Assembly: GCA_037137375.1 (NCBI GenBank)
Contig: JBAXKJ010000023.1
Location: 39,073 to 103,072 of the forward strand
Direction: 5' to 3'
DNA length: 64,000 bases
Source of the DNA: CAINVV01 sp037137375
Lineage (GTDB): Bacteria > Bacteroidota > Bacteroidia > Bacteroidales > Prolixibacteraceae
The notes beneath the pieces are model-generated. The model did no database searches. It had not been told where the DNA came from and saw nothing but the letters and a program-made list of their open reading frames with translations. The translations under genes were made by a program, and so were the position numbers. Positions 43,250 to 52,040 of this stretch are shown here, one piece after another. How positions within the stretch are numbered: the first letter of the stretch is position 1; each line of letters begins with the position of its first letter.

Positions 43250-43674
43250 ATGATCAAGTAGGATATTTGCAGGATGATTACTGTCACAATCCCCAAACCC
43301 AGAAGCGTTGGCACCATTTTTTGTCTTCCAATTTCATTTGCAATAATACCTGGAATAATATATCCAATAGATTGTAAATCAAGCTTTATCATTGCCAGCG
43401 GCTGGATCTGGGTTTCAATGAGCAGCTTTAAAAAAAAGCCTAAAAGAACCGCTATTAAAAATTTCCGCCTGCCGTAAATTAGGAGATACCCGGACAGGAA
43501 TTTAATGATCCCAAAGACTAAAATGGCAAGAATGATGGTTACTGCAATCCTGGCATAATCATGGATGAACAAAGCAAAATAGGCAGGAACGATTACGCCG
43601 CCCGGCGAAATACCTGTCCATTCGTAAAAGACAAATCCAACCATTAAGCCTATGATGAAGAGTTGAAGTATCAT
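43246..43674 (-). CDS. pgsC: Poly-gamma-glutamate synthase subunit PgsC/CapC
   Basis: 142-aa integral membrane protein with four or five hydrophobic segments and the family start FVFYEWTGISPGGVIVPAYFAL. The length matches PgsC (about 149 aa). PgsC forms with PgsB the membrane polymerase that joins glutamate through gamma-carboxyl amide bonds. Overlaps of 4 bp with pgsB upstream and pgsW downstream show strict co-translation. Confidence 0.88.
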   Translation of the reverse strand: MILQLFIIGLMVGFVFYEWTGISPGGVIVPAYFALFIHDYARIAVTIILAILVFGIIKFLSGYLLIYGRRKFLIAVLLGFFLKLLIETQIQPLAMIKLDLQSIGYIIPGIIANEIGRQKMVPTLLGLGIVTVIILQISYLII

Positions 43675-44810
43675 CGCAGCTTGTTTAAAATGTTAAACCC
43701 ATCCCCGCCGATATTCCCAATCCCCACAACCAGAGAACCATCACCCGCTATCTGAAAAAGATGTTCTTTCAGATTCTCTATCTGCCTGGCCCGCCATACA
43801 AATAATTTCCTTTTGTCAATCCCGGCTTTGACAAGTGAGTACCTGGCCCTCATGGCATGATCGCCGGTTACAATGATATTTTCGAAAGCCAGGATACCTT
43901 TTGCCACCCAGCCGGCAAAAAGATCCGTCCGGATGGGTCTGTCTGCCCGGGTGTTAAAAACCAGTGAAATCTTGCCCAGGTGACCGATCTTCTCCTGCCA
44001 GTGTTGAATGAAAAAAGCGGTAGATTCAACATCATTGACTGCAAAAGCATTAAGAAAAATTATTTTCCTGGCATCATAATGTAAAGTTGTCAAGGGAGAT
44101 TCGCTGCTTTGAACATATTTCAGGATACCGTCCCTGGCAAGGTGTTTGTCCGCTCCGGCTGCCTCGCAGACAGTCAGCGCCAGTTCGATATTTTCGGGGA
44201 ATACTCCAAAAGGCAGGTTTTCCAAGGATTCCCTGAAGGACCGTTCAGGAACAATGACCCGGCTGCCTTTGACAATGGCGTGATCTCTTATTTTTTCCAG
44301 AAAGTGGACTTCGTTGGTTATAACCGTACATTTTTCCGGAATTGCCTGACAAATGGCCGTAGCCTGCTCTTCAATATTTTTCCCCATCTCCTCCCGGTGA
44401 TCATCCTTTATGTTGGTTATCACGTAAATATGAGGTTTGAAGACACGGCCTTCCATTCGTTGAAGTTCAGGATTAATGGACATGCATTCCAGGATCAGAC
44501 TGTTTACCCTATTTTTAGAAGCATACCTGATCACATTAAATTGTTCCTGAACCCTGGCTCCTCCTATCCTATTGATCTTATGCTCTATTCCATTGTGAAT
44601 AATCTTTGGAATAATTCCGGTAATCTTGGCCATAACTTCCGGGCGGGTATTCAATAAACCCGCAGCTATGTATTCTGTTAGGGAAGATTTTCCGCGTGTA
44701 CCGTTCACATGGATTCTTAACTGCAAATTGCGCACACCCCTTTGAACAGCTGATTTCTCCAAAATCAGCATGCCAAGAATGATACTTAATATGAATGTGG
44801 CAATTAACAT
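43671..44810 (-). CDS. pgsB: Poly-gamma-glutamate synthase subunit PgsB/CapB
   Basis: 379-aa ATP-dependent amide ligase related to the Mur ligases. It starts with a membrane anchor (residues 1-18), and the nucleotide-binding loop is HVNGTRGKSSLTEY (34-47). ALILECMSINPELQ-type (LILECMSINPELQRMEG) and VITNIKDDHREEMG follow, all standard PgsB motifs. It activates glutamate with ATP for polymer growth. The protein is close to full PgsB length (about 393 aa). The neighbouring pgsC and pgsW are coupled; no capA/pgsA is present. Confidence 0.93.
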   Translation of the reverse strand: MLIATFILSIILGMLILEKSAVQRGVRNLQLRIHVNGTRGKSSLTEYIAAGLLNTRPEVMAKITGIIPKIIHNGIEHKINRIGGARVQEQFNVIRYASKNRVNSLILECMSINPELQRMEGRVFKPHIYVITNIKDDHREEMGKNIEEQATAICQAIPEKCTVITNEVHFLEKIRDHAIVKGSRVIVPERSFRESLENLPFGVFPENIELALTVCEAAGADKHLARDGILKYVQSSESPLTTLHYDARKIIFLNAFAVNDVESTAFFIQHWQEKIGHLGKISLVFNTRADRPIRTDLFAGWVAKGILAFENIIVTGDHAMRARYSLVKAGIDKRKLFVWRARQIENLKEHLFQIAGDGSLVVGIGNIGGDGFNILNKLR

Positions 44811-44820
44811 TTCGACTTTA

Positions 44821-46521
44821 TTAATATCCTATAGCCACTCCACCCCTGCGCTTATCGGCCGATCCGGAATACTCATGCGTGGCAGGGTCAATGTAAATCA
44901 TCTGAGCTCCGCCAAAAAATAGGTCGATTCCTTCGTATACCTTTATTTTGTGACCCATTTTTTCCAGTTCACTGCGTACTTCCGGTTTAATTCCTGATTC
45001 AACCTGCAGGAAATCCTCGAATTTCTGGCAGTAAAAACGGGGAGCCAAATTGGCCTGATTGACGTCCATCTTGAAGTCAATCACGTTTAAGATCAACTCC
45101 AGAACGGTACAGGTTATCCTGCTGGCGCCCGGACTGCCCAAAATCAGGAAAGGAGAGTTGTTTTTCATGATAATAGTCGGAGAAATGGAACTCCTGCACT
45201 CTTTGCTGTTCTGAATATAATTGACACTTCCCTTGACGAAAGAAAAATTTGTCATGCCATTGTTAAACAAGACGCCGGATACCATTTGGCCCGAGCCAAA
45301 GAACAGTCCGAGGGTTTGGGTCAAAGAAACGGCATTTCCATCCTTGTCAATCACAGATAAATGCGTAGTATGACCACCTGCATTCTCCAATTCAGCCACT
45401 GGTTTACCTACCGGGGAAGGCCCGAAATTAATGGGATCGCCAACTTTTGCATCCCTGTAGGCGGGTGGATCTAATTTAGACTGGTTGATGCTGTTGAATC
45501 TTGCTTTTGCATACTCCTTCGAAGTCAGTCCCTCCACAGGCACCTTTACAAAATCAGGATCGCCGACAAATTCCGAGCGATCTGCATAGATTAATTTCTC
45601 TGTCTCAGCAATAATATGAAGTGTTTTGGCTGATTCGCTGTAATGACCGGATCCCTTTAAGTCGTAATTTTCAAGCATGTTAAGTCCTTGAATCAGCGAA
45701 ATCCCCGACTGGGGAAGGTTGGCAGTCAGAATATCGTATCCCCTATAGGTTCCTTTGAGCGGCTGGGTAAGCCTGGGCTGGTAGCCCGAAAAATCTTTCA
45801 GGGTCAATACGCCTCCACGTTTTTGAATGCCCTTAACAAATTCATTGGCATATTTCCCTTGATAGAATCCATCTTTACCCTTTTCAACAATGGTCTTAAG
45901 GACATTGGACAAATCCTTTTGGACCAGTTTTTCGCCTTCCATTCTTGGGAATCCATCCTGCAGAAAAACAGAGGCTGTCACTGAATCTTTCATGATGTTT
46001 TCAACATTGTCCATGATCAGTTTAGCTAAAGTTCCATCAATGGGAAAACCGGCTTCAGCATGGTGTATGGCAGGACCAAGGATTTTTTTCAGCGGTAGCT
46101 TGCCGAATTTTTGATGGGCAAGAAGCAGTCCGGCCACCGTTCCTGGCACGTCGATTGCCTTCGCAGAATAGCTGTCCCTTCCGCTTTTGAAGTCGACAGA
46201 GGAGGCATTTTCAGAACTTCTTCCATAGTAATTGATGAAGAATGATTTATTTTCCTTTTTGAGAAAAATGACCATTCCACCGCCTCCGCCTATGCCAGAA
46301 CCATCCGGCTCGACCACACCGATGGTGAATGCAGCTGCAACAGCGGCATCCACTGCGTTGCCCCCATTCTTCAACATTTCAAGGGCAGCCGCTGAGGCAA
46401 GCGGATGAGCCGTTGCAACCATCCCAAGCTTACCATGGGACGCGGCTGTGGGCTGTACTTGTGCCGAAATCTGGACGAATAGCGCCAGAAAGAGAACCAG
46501 AAACAAATATCTTTTTTGCAT
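44821..46521 (-). CDS. ggt: Gamma-glutamyltransferase (GGT; CapD/PgsD-like)
   Basis: 566-aa exported N-terminal-nucleophile hydrolase, made as a precursor that cleaves itself. The signal peptide ends ISAQ. The large subunit has GGNAVDAAVAAAFTIGVVEPDGSGIGGGG. The cleavage site and new N-terminal threonine lie in GGHTTHLSVID (T385), and the small subunit ends with GVAIGY. In poly-gamma-glutamate systems such enzymes cut or transfer the polymer outside the membrane, as CapD and exo-type GGT do. Located 10 bp upstream of pgsB in the same transcript. Confidence 0.93.
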   Translation of the reverse strand: MQKRYLFLVLFLALFVQISAQVQPTAASHGKLGMVATAHPLASAAALEMLKNGGNAVDAAVAAAFTIGVVEPDGSGIGGGGGMVIFLKKENKSFFINYYGRSSENASSVDFKSGRDSYSAKAIDVPGTVAGLLLAHQKFGKLPLKKILGPAIHHAEAGFPIDGTLAKLIMDNVENIMKDSVTASVFLQDGFPRMEGEKLVQKDLSNVLKTIVEKGKDGFYQGKYANEFVKGIQKRGGVLTLKDFSGYQPRLTQPLKGTYRGYDILTANLPQSGISLIQGLNMLENYDLKGSGHYSESAKTLHIIAETEKLIYADRSEFVGDPDFVKVPVEGLTSKEYAKARFNSINQSKLDPPAYRDAKVGDPINFGPSPVGKPVAELENAGGHTTHLSVIDKDGNAVSLTQTLGLFFGSGQMVSGVLFNNGMTNFSFVKGSVNYIQNSKECRSSISPTIIMKNNSPFLILGSPGASRITCTVLELILNVIDFKMDVNQANLAPRFYCQKFEDFLQVESGIKPEVRSELEKMGHKIKVYEGIDLFFGGAQMIYIDPATHEYSGSADKRRGGVAIGY

Positions 46522-46567
46522 GATGTTATATTAATTATAAAAATTGCCAGAGATTGAAATTTACCCT

Positions 46568-47113
46568 CTACTTAAAAAGATTGGCAATAGGCATTTCTGT
46601 TTCAGCTATTTTTTCGACAATCGTAAGAGGTATTTTCTTCGCTTTCGAAATATTCGTAAAGAAACCGTCCTCATCACCCTGTTTAACAACTATCATGGAT
46701 TTGGAATGATCTGCAACCAGCTGGTTAAAGGAATCCGATTGTCCTTTCCTCCTTGCATTACCGCCAATATGAATCAGGACGATCGGGATTTTCTGCTCGT
46801 CAGCGGATTTTATAAGCGACTGAACACGGTCAAATTCTTCCTGCTGGCTTACTCCGGCGGCACCAAGACCCTTGGAGCTAAAACCTGGGACAATGATCAA
46901 TGTTTTCATTCCGGTAAGATCGGTTGACTTTGCCATCAATACAGTAGTTGCATTCAATTTTTGCCGTTGTGCCAGCATCTTGACCAGCTTAACATCGGCA
47001 CTCTGCCCGGCTGAAGAAATCAGAACAGGTTGCTCAAATTTCTGCGCCAGAACATTGAAGGAAAATAATATTGAAATTAATAAAATTGCAATACTTAATA
47101 AACTGTTTTTCAT
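46568..47113 (-). CDS. Exported DUF6305-type protein
   Basis: 181-aa protein with a signal peptide (ending NVLAQ) and a single alpha/beta domain: PVLISSAGQSADVKLVKMLAQRQKLNATTV, then LIIVPGFSSKGLGAAGVSQQEEFDRV and VLIHIGGNARRKGQSD. The wording ISSAGQSAD matches what I know as DUF6305; function unknown. It occurs between ggt and an M14-type peptidase in this operon, so it is a conserved-looking accessory of the poly-gamma-glutamate locus. No catalytic triad is evident. Confidence 0.7.
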   Translation of the reverse strand: MKNSLLSIAILLISILFSFNVLAQKFEQPVLISSAGQSADVKLVKMLAQRQKLNATTVLMAKSTDLTGMKTLIIVPGFSSKGLGAAGVSQQEEFDRVQSLIKSADEQKIPIVLIHIGGNARRKGQSDSFNQLVADHSKSMIVVKQGDEDGFFTNISKAKKIPLTIVEKIAETEMPIANLFK

Positions 47114-47124
47114 ATAAATATATT

Positions 47125-48246
47125 TTAAATGTGTAAAAATTCCCCTACTCCTTTTTTCATAATCGTCTCATAGTCCGGAAGGTTTTCAATGCCAATTATC
47201 TTGTCCGGATGAGCTAAATTATATGAGTTAATTAACTCCCTGAATCCCATGATATCCCTGCCTACCCGATGCTCAATGGGTTCTCCTGTTTCTTCACGAT
47301 AGGCAATTCGCAAGGCTCCCGATTCCTTTGCCCTTTTATAGTTTTCACTTTTCCCCTTCAGTACCAGCTCGGTTGTCGTTTCTCCCCGCAGTCTGCCCAT
47401 GGAAGGATTACTCGTCTCCATCAGGAAGGGAACGGCATCGGTGTAATCGCCCCATTCCCTGTGACTTAGTCCATGAAAATTCTTCGGTGAGGCTTCGGGC
47501 GAAAACTGAAGTCCCGCCATTTCGAGTCCAAGGACGGCACCCAAAGCAATATCTTCATATTTTTCGTGGTAAACGATCACGTTTACGATGGGAACTTCGG
47601 GCGAGGATTCATGCAGGTCGAAGGCGATGTTGACCTTCTCCTGCTTGATTAATTGAACGACTGCATAAGCAAGTTTTTCATTCAATGATCCGTCAGGCCT
47701 ACCGGGATACGCCCGATTGAGATTTCTGGTCTCAAATCCAGACAGCTTTTGATTGGACGGATATTGAGCAAATACCAGGGGGTCCGGCCATTGGTCGAGC
47801 GGATTGGTCACCCTGGAACCCAGGCGGAACCTCCGCGTCCCTTCTTTTGTCTTTATCTCATAAGATCCGGGAAATCCTTCCATGGGATCGGTACAGGTGA
47901 AGGCGCTGTTGTTCAGGCGGGGGATGACAAAAACGCGTCCAGTGGAAACTTTCAGGTTTTCAAGAATCACCACAGGTGCCAGGAAGGCTGCTGCCTCATT
48001 GGCATGTGTGCCGCCGCCCAGCAAGGCCGTTCCACCAGGGATGCCACTATCGAACAAGTAGACTTCCGTATCGCTGTTTGTTCCTTTGATCCCGGCGAAA
48101 TAATCGCTCAACATGACTTTCCTGGTAAGGTAAACGCTCGGGTACAATTTTTCAGGATGATGCATTTTCCCAAACTCCAGGGAGGCGATTACCCCGGTAG
48201 AAGCGGCAATAATGACAATCAATATGGTCGATAAGTGTTTTTGCAT
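47125..48246 (-). CDS. M14-type / aspartoacylase-like zinc hydrolase
   Basis: 373-aa protein with an N-terminal membrane anchor or signal (residues 5-23). The zinc ligands of the M14 / succinylglutamate desuccinylase fold are H81 and E84 (GGTHANEAAA) and H212 (AFDLHESSPE). Enzymes of this fold release amino acids or acyl groups from amide bonds, including gamma-glutamyl amides. In a locus with pgsBCW and ggt it may remove terminal glutamate or an acyl cap from the polymer; this is inference. The start is 1 bp beyond the small membrane protein stop. Confidence 0.82.
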   Translation of the reverse strand: MQKHLSTILIVIIAASTGVIASLEFGKMHHPEKLYPSVYLTRKVMLSDYFAGIKGTNSDTEVYLFDSGIPGGTALLGGGTHANEAAAFLAPVVILENLKVSTGRVFVIPRLNNSAFTCTDPMEGFPGSYEIKTKEGTRRFRLGSRVTNPLDQWPDPLVFAQYPSNQKLSGFETRNLNRAYPGRPDGSLNEKLAYAVVQLIKQEKVNIAFDLHESSPEVPIVNVIVYHEKYEDIALGAVLGLEMAGLQFSPEASPKNFHGLSHREWGDYTDAVPFLMETSNPSMGRLRGETTTELVLKGKSENYKRAKESGALRIAYREETGEPIEHRVGRDIMGFRELINSYNLAHPDKIIGIENLPDYETIMKKGVGEFLHI

Positions 48247-48247
48247 A

Positions 48248-48394
48248 TTATTTTATTTGCAGCAATCGAAGTATGAAAATCAGAAGTACCATGGCCATTG
48301 CCAGTTGATTTTTCCATTTTTTTTCCTGTATGAATTCCAGTGTGATCACATAGGTCACGAAAGCAAGAATCAGGGTATAAATTGCGTAAAGCAT
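48248..48394 (-). CDS. 48-residue two-helix membrane protein
   Basis: A small gene between the DctM-like permease (10-bp gap) and the M14-type hydrolase (1-bp gap), with ATG at 48394 and TAA at 48248-48250. It encodes two hydrophobic helices (about residues 3-21 and 32-46) joined by a charged loop, QEKKWKNQ. Tight packing within the operon and a clean hydrophobic pattern support translation. Its size resembles CapE/PgsE (47-55 aa), the small subunit of Bacillus poly-gamma-glutamate synthases, but I see no sequence identity that proves this. It could instead be a reduced companion of the DctM-like permease, which normally pairs with a larger DctQ. Confidence 0.65.
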   Translation of the reverse strand: MLYAIYTLILAFVTYVITLEFIQEKKWKNQLAMAMVLLIFILRLLQIK

Positions 48395-48404
48395 ATTTAA
48401 CAGT

Positions 48405-49670
48405 TTATAGCAGAATATTTGAAATTTGCTGGGCGAAGATCAGGATGACTATCGCTATCGTAATGGACATGGCAATAGGAATAAGGCATACTTTTAGAAT
48501 CCTGAAGTGACTTTTCTCTTCAACGATCTGCGCTGAATAAGCACAAAGCAAGGATGGAGGAGGCATCAGGTCTCCTAATGCGGCAAGCAGTACGAGAGCC
48601 GCTGTGACGATAAGCGTACTCTTTCCGATAAAAACATAAACAAGCGGTACCCCGATTACAGAGGCGGAAGCATAGGCAGACCCCATGAAAGGCATCAAAC
48701 CCGCGGCAAAGTAACGAAGGCTCTGTGGCAGGCCAAGAGCCGTGACGGCCAGATATCCACGTACTCCCGTGAGGGCAAGTATCTGAAGGAACATCCCGAC
48801 ACCTATCAGGATTGCCATAACAGGCATCGCGCTTCTAAGCGCCTTACGGGAAACATCTATCAATTTCACCCCCTTTTTGGTCAACAGTCCGAGCAGGGCA
48901 CCAATGATGAAGATCAATGGGACACCCAGATGAGGGACATATTCGTGGAAACTAATTTCCCCGATCATGTAAATAATAACGAAGAAAAGAGGGATATACA
49001 ATTTCACCCCATATTTTTCACCTTCTAATCCCTTTAAATATTCCTTGACCTGTTCGACATCATATTTGGGGAGGTACCGAAATCGGAAGTAGAGAGCGGT
49101 GATGATTGCGGCAGGAAAGGATGCCAGCAACAAAGGAATGCCGAACCCAATATAAGGCATATCCACTCCGCCTCCGATAATCATCACCGGGATACTGATT
49201 GGCGGGGCAACCTCGCCGAACACAGCAGCCATGGCAATCAATGCCCCGACAGCGAGTCGTTCCATGCCGATTTTTAACAGAATGGGAGCTACCAGCGCAC
49301 CGGTCGTTAGAATGCAGGTTGAAGACAGTCCGGTAAGCATCCCTGGAAACATAACAAAAATGGTAATTGCAATGACCAGGATGGTCGGATTTCGGTGAAA
49401 TATTTTGAGTATCCCTTTGCTTATTCCAGCCAGGGCCCCTGTGTCTTCCATCACCCTCATAAAAATCATGGCCGTCGAAATAATCATGATGGCTTCAAGA
49501 AATCCGAAACCTCCTTCCACCAAATGTCTTACCGGAATGCCATGACCACCGACCAGAGAACCAACTACAGCTGCCAGCATCAGGGCAACGCCTGCAGGCA
49601 TCTTAAGGAAGAATATGCTTACTGCAAAAGTTGAAAGCATGCAGATAAGAATCAATAACTCAATGCTCAT
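48405..49670 (-). CDS. TRAP-type large permease (DctM-like)
   Basis: 421-aa protein with about twelve membrane segments. Family motifs include FLKMPAGVALMLAAVVGSL, GFGFLEAIMIISTAMIFMRVMED, GEVAPPISIPVMIIGGGVDMPYIGF and GDLMPPPSLL. TRAP systems usually need a DctP binding protein and a DctQ small subunit. Neither is next to it, only a 48-residue membrane protein. First gene of the long minus-strand poly-gamma-glutamate locus, so it may import the glutamate or other acidic monomer released by the extracellular enzymes. The divergent gene is an FGase-like hydrolase. Confidence 0.88.
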   Translation of the reverse strand: MSIELLILICMLSTFAVSIFFLKMPAGVALMLAAVVGSLVGGHGIPVRHLVEGGFGFLEAIMIISTAMIFMRVMEDTGALAGISKGILKIFHRNPTILVIAITIFVMFPGMLTGLSSTCILTTGALVAPILLKIGMERLAVGALIAMAAVFGEVAPPISIPVMIIGGGVDMPYIGFGIPLLLASFPAAIITALYFRFRYLPKYDVEQVKEYLKGLEGEKYGVKLYIPLFFVIIYMIGEISFHEYVPHLGVPLIFIIGALLGLLTKKGVKLIDVSRKALRSAMPVMAILIGVGMFLQILALTGVRGYLAVTALGLPQSLRYFAAGLMPFMGSAYASASVIGVPLVYVFIGKSTLIVTAALVLLAALGDLMPPPSLLCAYSAQIVEEKSHFRILKVCLIPIAMSITIAIVILIFAQQISNILL

Positions 49671-49696
49671 AATTGCGGATTAATTAAGTGAGTCAC

Positions 49697-49711
49697 TCAA
49701 AATTCGTGCCT
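49697..49711 (-). promoter_or_regulatory. Sigma-54-like promoter of the poly-gamma-glutamate locus
   Basis: Read on the minus strand, AGGCACGAATTTTGA has GG and G-A separated by 10 bases, matching the sigma-54 pattern (consensus TGGCAC-N5-TTGC) except that the -12 element is GA, not GC. It lies 27 bp upstream of the DctM-like start. The NtrC-type regulator in this region makes it plausible; the -12 mismatch is a real weakness. Confidence 0.35.
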
Positions 49712-49920
49712 ATAATACAATGTGATAAATATCAGTATTTTAATAATTTTAATATTTTTTAACAGTGTGGTTTTTGAGATAATTCAGCCCGATTTACTGC
49801 GCTGTTTCAGCACAGCTCTTTCTCTTGAATTGGTAAAATCTGAAATTCATTTTCCAAAATTGGAAAGCCGAAAAGATCTATCTGCATAGCAATCAAGACC
49901 TAATGCAATGCCGGAAATTT

Positions 49921-49936
49921 TTGGCTTGTTTTTTGA
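49921..49936 (+). promoter_or_regulatory. Sigma-54-like promoter of the FGase-like gene
   Basis: TTGGCTTGTTTTTTGA has GG-N10-GA, the same spacing and the same -12 deviation as the site at 49697-49711. It lies 26 bp upstream of the ATG at 49962. Two such sites facing away from each other suggest joint control, though both depart from the consensus. Confidence 0.3.
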
Positions 49937-49961
49937 GAGGTTTTGCATAAATATCTGGATC

Positions 49962-50894
49962 ATGAATAATCTCCTCCGTCCGTTTAAAATATCTTTCATT
50001 GCCTGTTTCCTATCGCTTCCCTTGTTAATTCTTGCACAGAGCAAAGACTCAGGGACTATAAAAAATGGAACAAAAACTTATATTGAAGTCTTGCCCGGGA
50101 ATATGCCTCTGGTTATTTCCATCCCTCATGGGGGATATTTATTACCGGACGAAATTCCAGAAAGACCCTGCACCAACTGTGCAAAGCATCCGGACATTTT
50201 TACGATTGAGATCGGTCTGGCCTTAAGAAATTCCATTTTCAAAAAAACGGGTTACTATCCTTATGTGATCATCAACAACCTTCACCGGACCAGACTGGAT
50301 CCAAATCGCAATGTTAGTGAAGCTGCTGATGGAAATAAGAATGCTGAATTAGCATGGACTACTTTTCAGAGCTCAATTGACAGCGCAAATGCACAAGTGA
50401 AAAAGAAATTCGGGAAGGGTCTCTACATTGATCTTCACGGGCACAGGCATGACGTTAAGAGAACTGAAATAGGCTATTTGCTGAGCAGTGAAGAACTGCA
50501 GATGGAAGATGATCTCCTAAATTCTGAAGCTTTTATCGAATACAGCAGCATCAGGCATTTAATTACTGCGAATGCATTCAAACGCTCTTACGCTGACCTG
50601 GTGAGAGGCAAATTCAGCCTAGGCAGTTTGTTGGAATCTATGGGTTATCCTTGTGTTCCAAGCCCTGCTCATCCCTTCCCGAAAACGGATGAGCCCTATT
50701 TCAGCGGAGGCTATAATACCACCCGGCATGGCTCCTCAACAGGAGGGACCATTGACGGAATTCAGATAGAACTCGATGAAATGCTAAGGTCTGATTCGAA
50801 AAAACGAGATCAGTTGGCTGTTGATTTGGCTTCCGTTCTGGTTGATTATCTAAAAATATATTATTTCCCCAAATTCGACTTTAGAACCCGTTAA
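49962..50894 (+). CDS. Secreted N-formylglutamate amidohydrolase-like enzyme, no T9SS tail
   Basis: 310-aa hydrolase paralogous to the protein at 32200. ATG 49962 gives the signal peptide MNNLLRPFKISFIACFLSL and cleavage after LILAQ. Shared active-site blocks are ISIPHGGYLLPDEIPER, INNLHRTRLDPNRN, YIDLHGHRH and GTIDGIQIELDE. It lacks the C-terminal sorting domain, so it probably stays in the periplasm while its paralogue is exported. The two enzymes flank the poly-gamma-glutamate locus. I infer a role in cutting gamma-glutamyl chains. Its stop overlaps the convergent kinase gene by 4 bp. Confidence 0.85.
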   Translation: MNNLLRPFKISFIACFLSLPLLILAQSKDSGTIKNGTKTYIEVLPGNMPLVISIPHGGYLLPDEIPERPCTNCAKHPDIFTIEIGLALRNSIFKKTGYYPYVIINNLHRTRLDPNRNVSEAADGNKNAELAWTTFQSSIDSANAQVKKKFGKGLYIDLHGHRHDVKRTEIGYLLSSEELQMEDDLLNSEAFIEYSSIRHLITANAFKRSYADLVRGKFSLGSLLESMGYPCVPSPAHPFPKTDEPYFSGGYNTTRHGSSTGGTIDGIQIELDEMLRSDSKKRDQLAVDLASVLVDYLKIYYFPKFDFRTR

Positions 50895-52036
50895 ACGGAT
50901 TCACTCTTATTTCCGGGCAACGCGACGTGAAATACTGATCCTTTATCAGGCTCACTTTCCACCCACAATTTTCCGCCATGTTTCTCAGCGAAATCCTTGC
51001 TTAGGATCAGCCCCAAACCGGTGCTGGGTTCACCTTGAGTGCCAGCTCTGTTTGTTTGAACATCAAGCCGGAAAAGATCATCAACCATATTGCTGCTCAT
51101 TCCAATACCGGTGTCCCTGATTGAAATTTTCACCGAATTGTCTGGTTCACACCAGGCTGAAATAGTGACTTTTCCGCCACTGTGAGTAAATTTCACAGCA
51201 TTAGAGGCCAGGTTACGGATAATGGATGCCAGCATGAAACTGTCTGCAAAAACTTCCAGGTCTTCCGGAATCTCATATTCAATTTCAATCGCCTTATTTT
51301 TGGCGGATTCCAATACCTGAAGCATGTTTTCGGCCAAAAAGTGGATCAATATGATTGGAACGGGATCAAACTTAATTAATCCTCTTTGTGATTGAGACCA
51401 CTCCAAAAGGTTCTCGATTAACCGGAAGAGATTAAATGCTGAATTATGCATACAATCAGCGATCTTTTGAATCTCTGATTGGGTCAGATCCGCTAATTTT
51501 TCAGTCAGGACATTCGTCAATCCTAAAAAGCCATTGAATGGGCCTTTCAGGTCATGTGAAATAATAGAAAAGAGTTTGTCTTTTTCGGCGTTGATATTTT
51601 GGAGTTTTATGCTTTGTGTTTGAAGTTCTATTCTTTGCTGGTATAGCTTTAGATGAGTGGCAACCCGGGCCCTGACTTCCTCCGCCCTGAATGGTTTCGT
51701 AATATAATCCGCTGCTCCCACACTAAACGCTTTTACAATATCGTTCGTGTTGTTCAAAGCACTGATAAAGATGATTGGCACATCATTCAGATTTTGGTTC
51801 TCCTTTAATAAACGGCAAACCTCGAATCCGTCCATATCGGGCATCATTATATCGAGTAAGATGAGGTCGGGTTTTTCCTTGTCAGCCACCTTTAAAGCCA
51901 TATCCCCGTTAAGAACCTCTCTGACTCTGTATCCTTTATTATGAAGTATTTCGCTCAATAACCGAAGGTTGGCAGGAGTATCATCCACGACAAGGATATT
52001 GGGGACAATCAGATTTATATTACCGTTGTTTATCAT
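50891..52036 (-). CDS. Receiver-histidine kinase fusion
   Basis: 381-aa soluble protein with a receiver domain first (phosphoacceptor D62 in LILLDIMMPDMDG) and a kinase core second. The dimerisation box is FSIISHDLKGPFNGF (H161), and N, G1 and G2 boxes follow (NLASNAVKF, DTGIGMS, STGLGLILSK). The order receiver-then-kinase means it is itself a target of another kinase. It begins 4 bp after the stop of the CHASE hybrid kinase gene, so the two are likely co-transcribed and in the same relay. Confidence 0.93.
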   Translation of the reverse strand: MINNGNINLIVPNILVVDDTPANLRLLSEILHNKGYRVREVLNGDMALKVADKEKPDLILLDIMMPDMDGFEVCRLLKENQNLNDVPIIFISALNNTNDIVKAFSVGAADYITKPFRAEEVRARVATHLKLYQQRIELQTQSIKLQNINAEKDKLFSIISHDLKGPFNGFLGLTNVLTEKLADLTQSEIQKIADCMHNSAFNLFRLIENLLEWSQSQRGLIKFDPVPIILIHFLAENMLQVLESAKNKAIEIEYEIPEDLEVFADSFMLASIIRNLASNAVKFTHSGGKVTISAWCEPDNSVKISIRDTGIGMSSNMVDDLFRLDVQTNRAGTQGEPSTGLGLILSKDFAEKHGGKLWVESEPDKGSVFHVALPGNKSESV

Positions 52037-52040
52037 TGAA

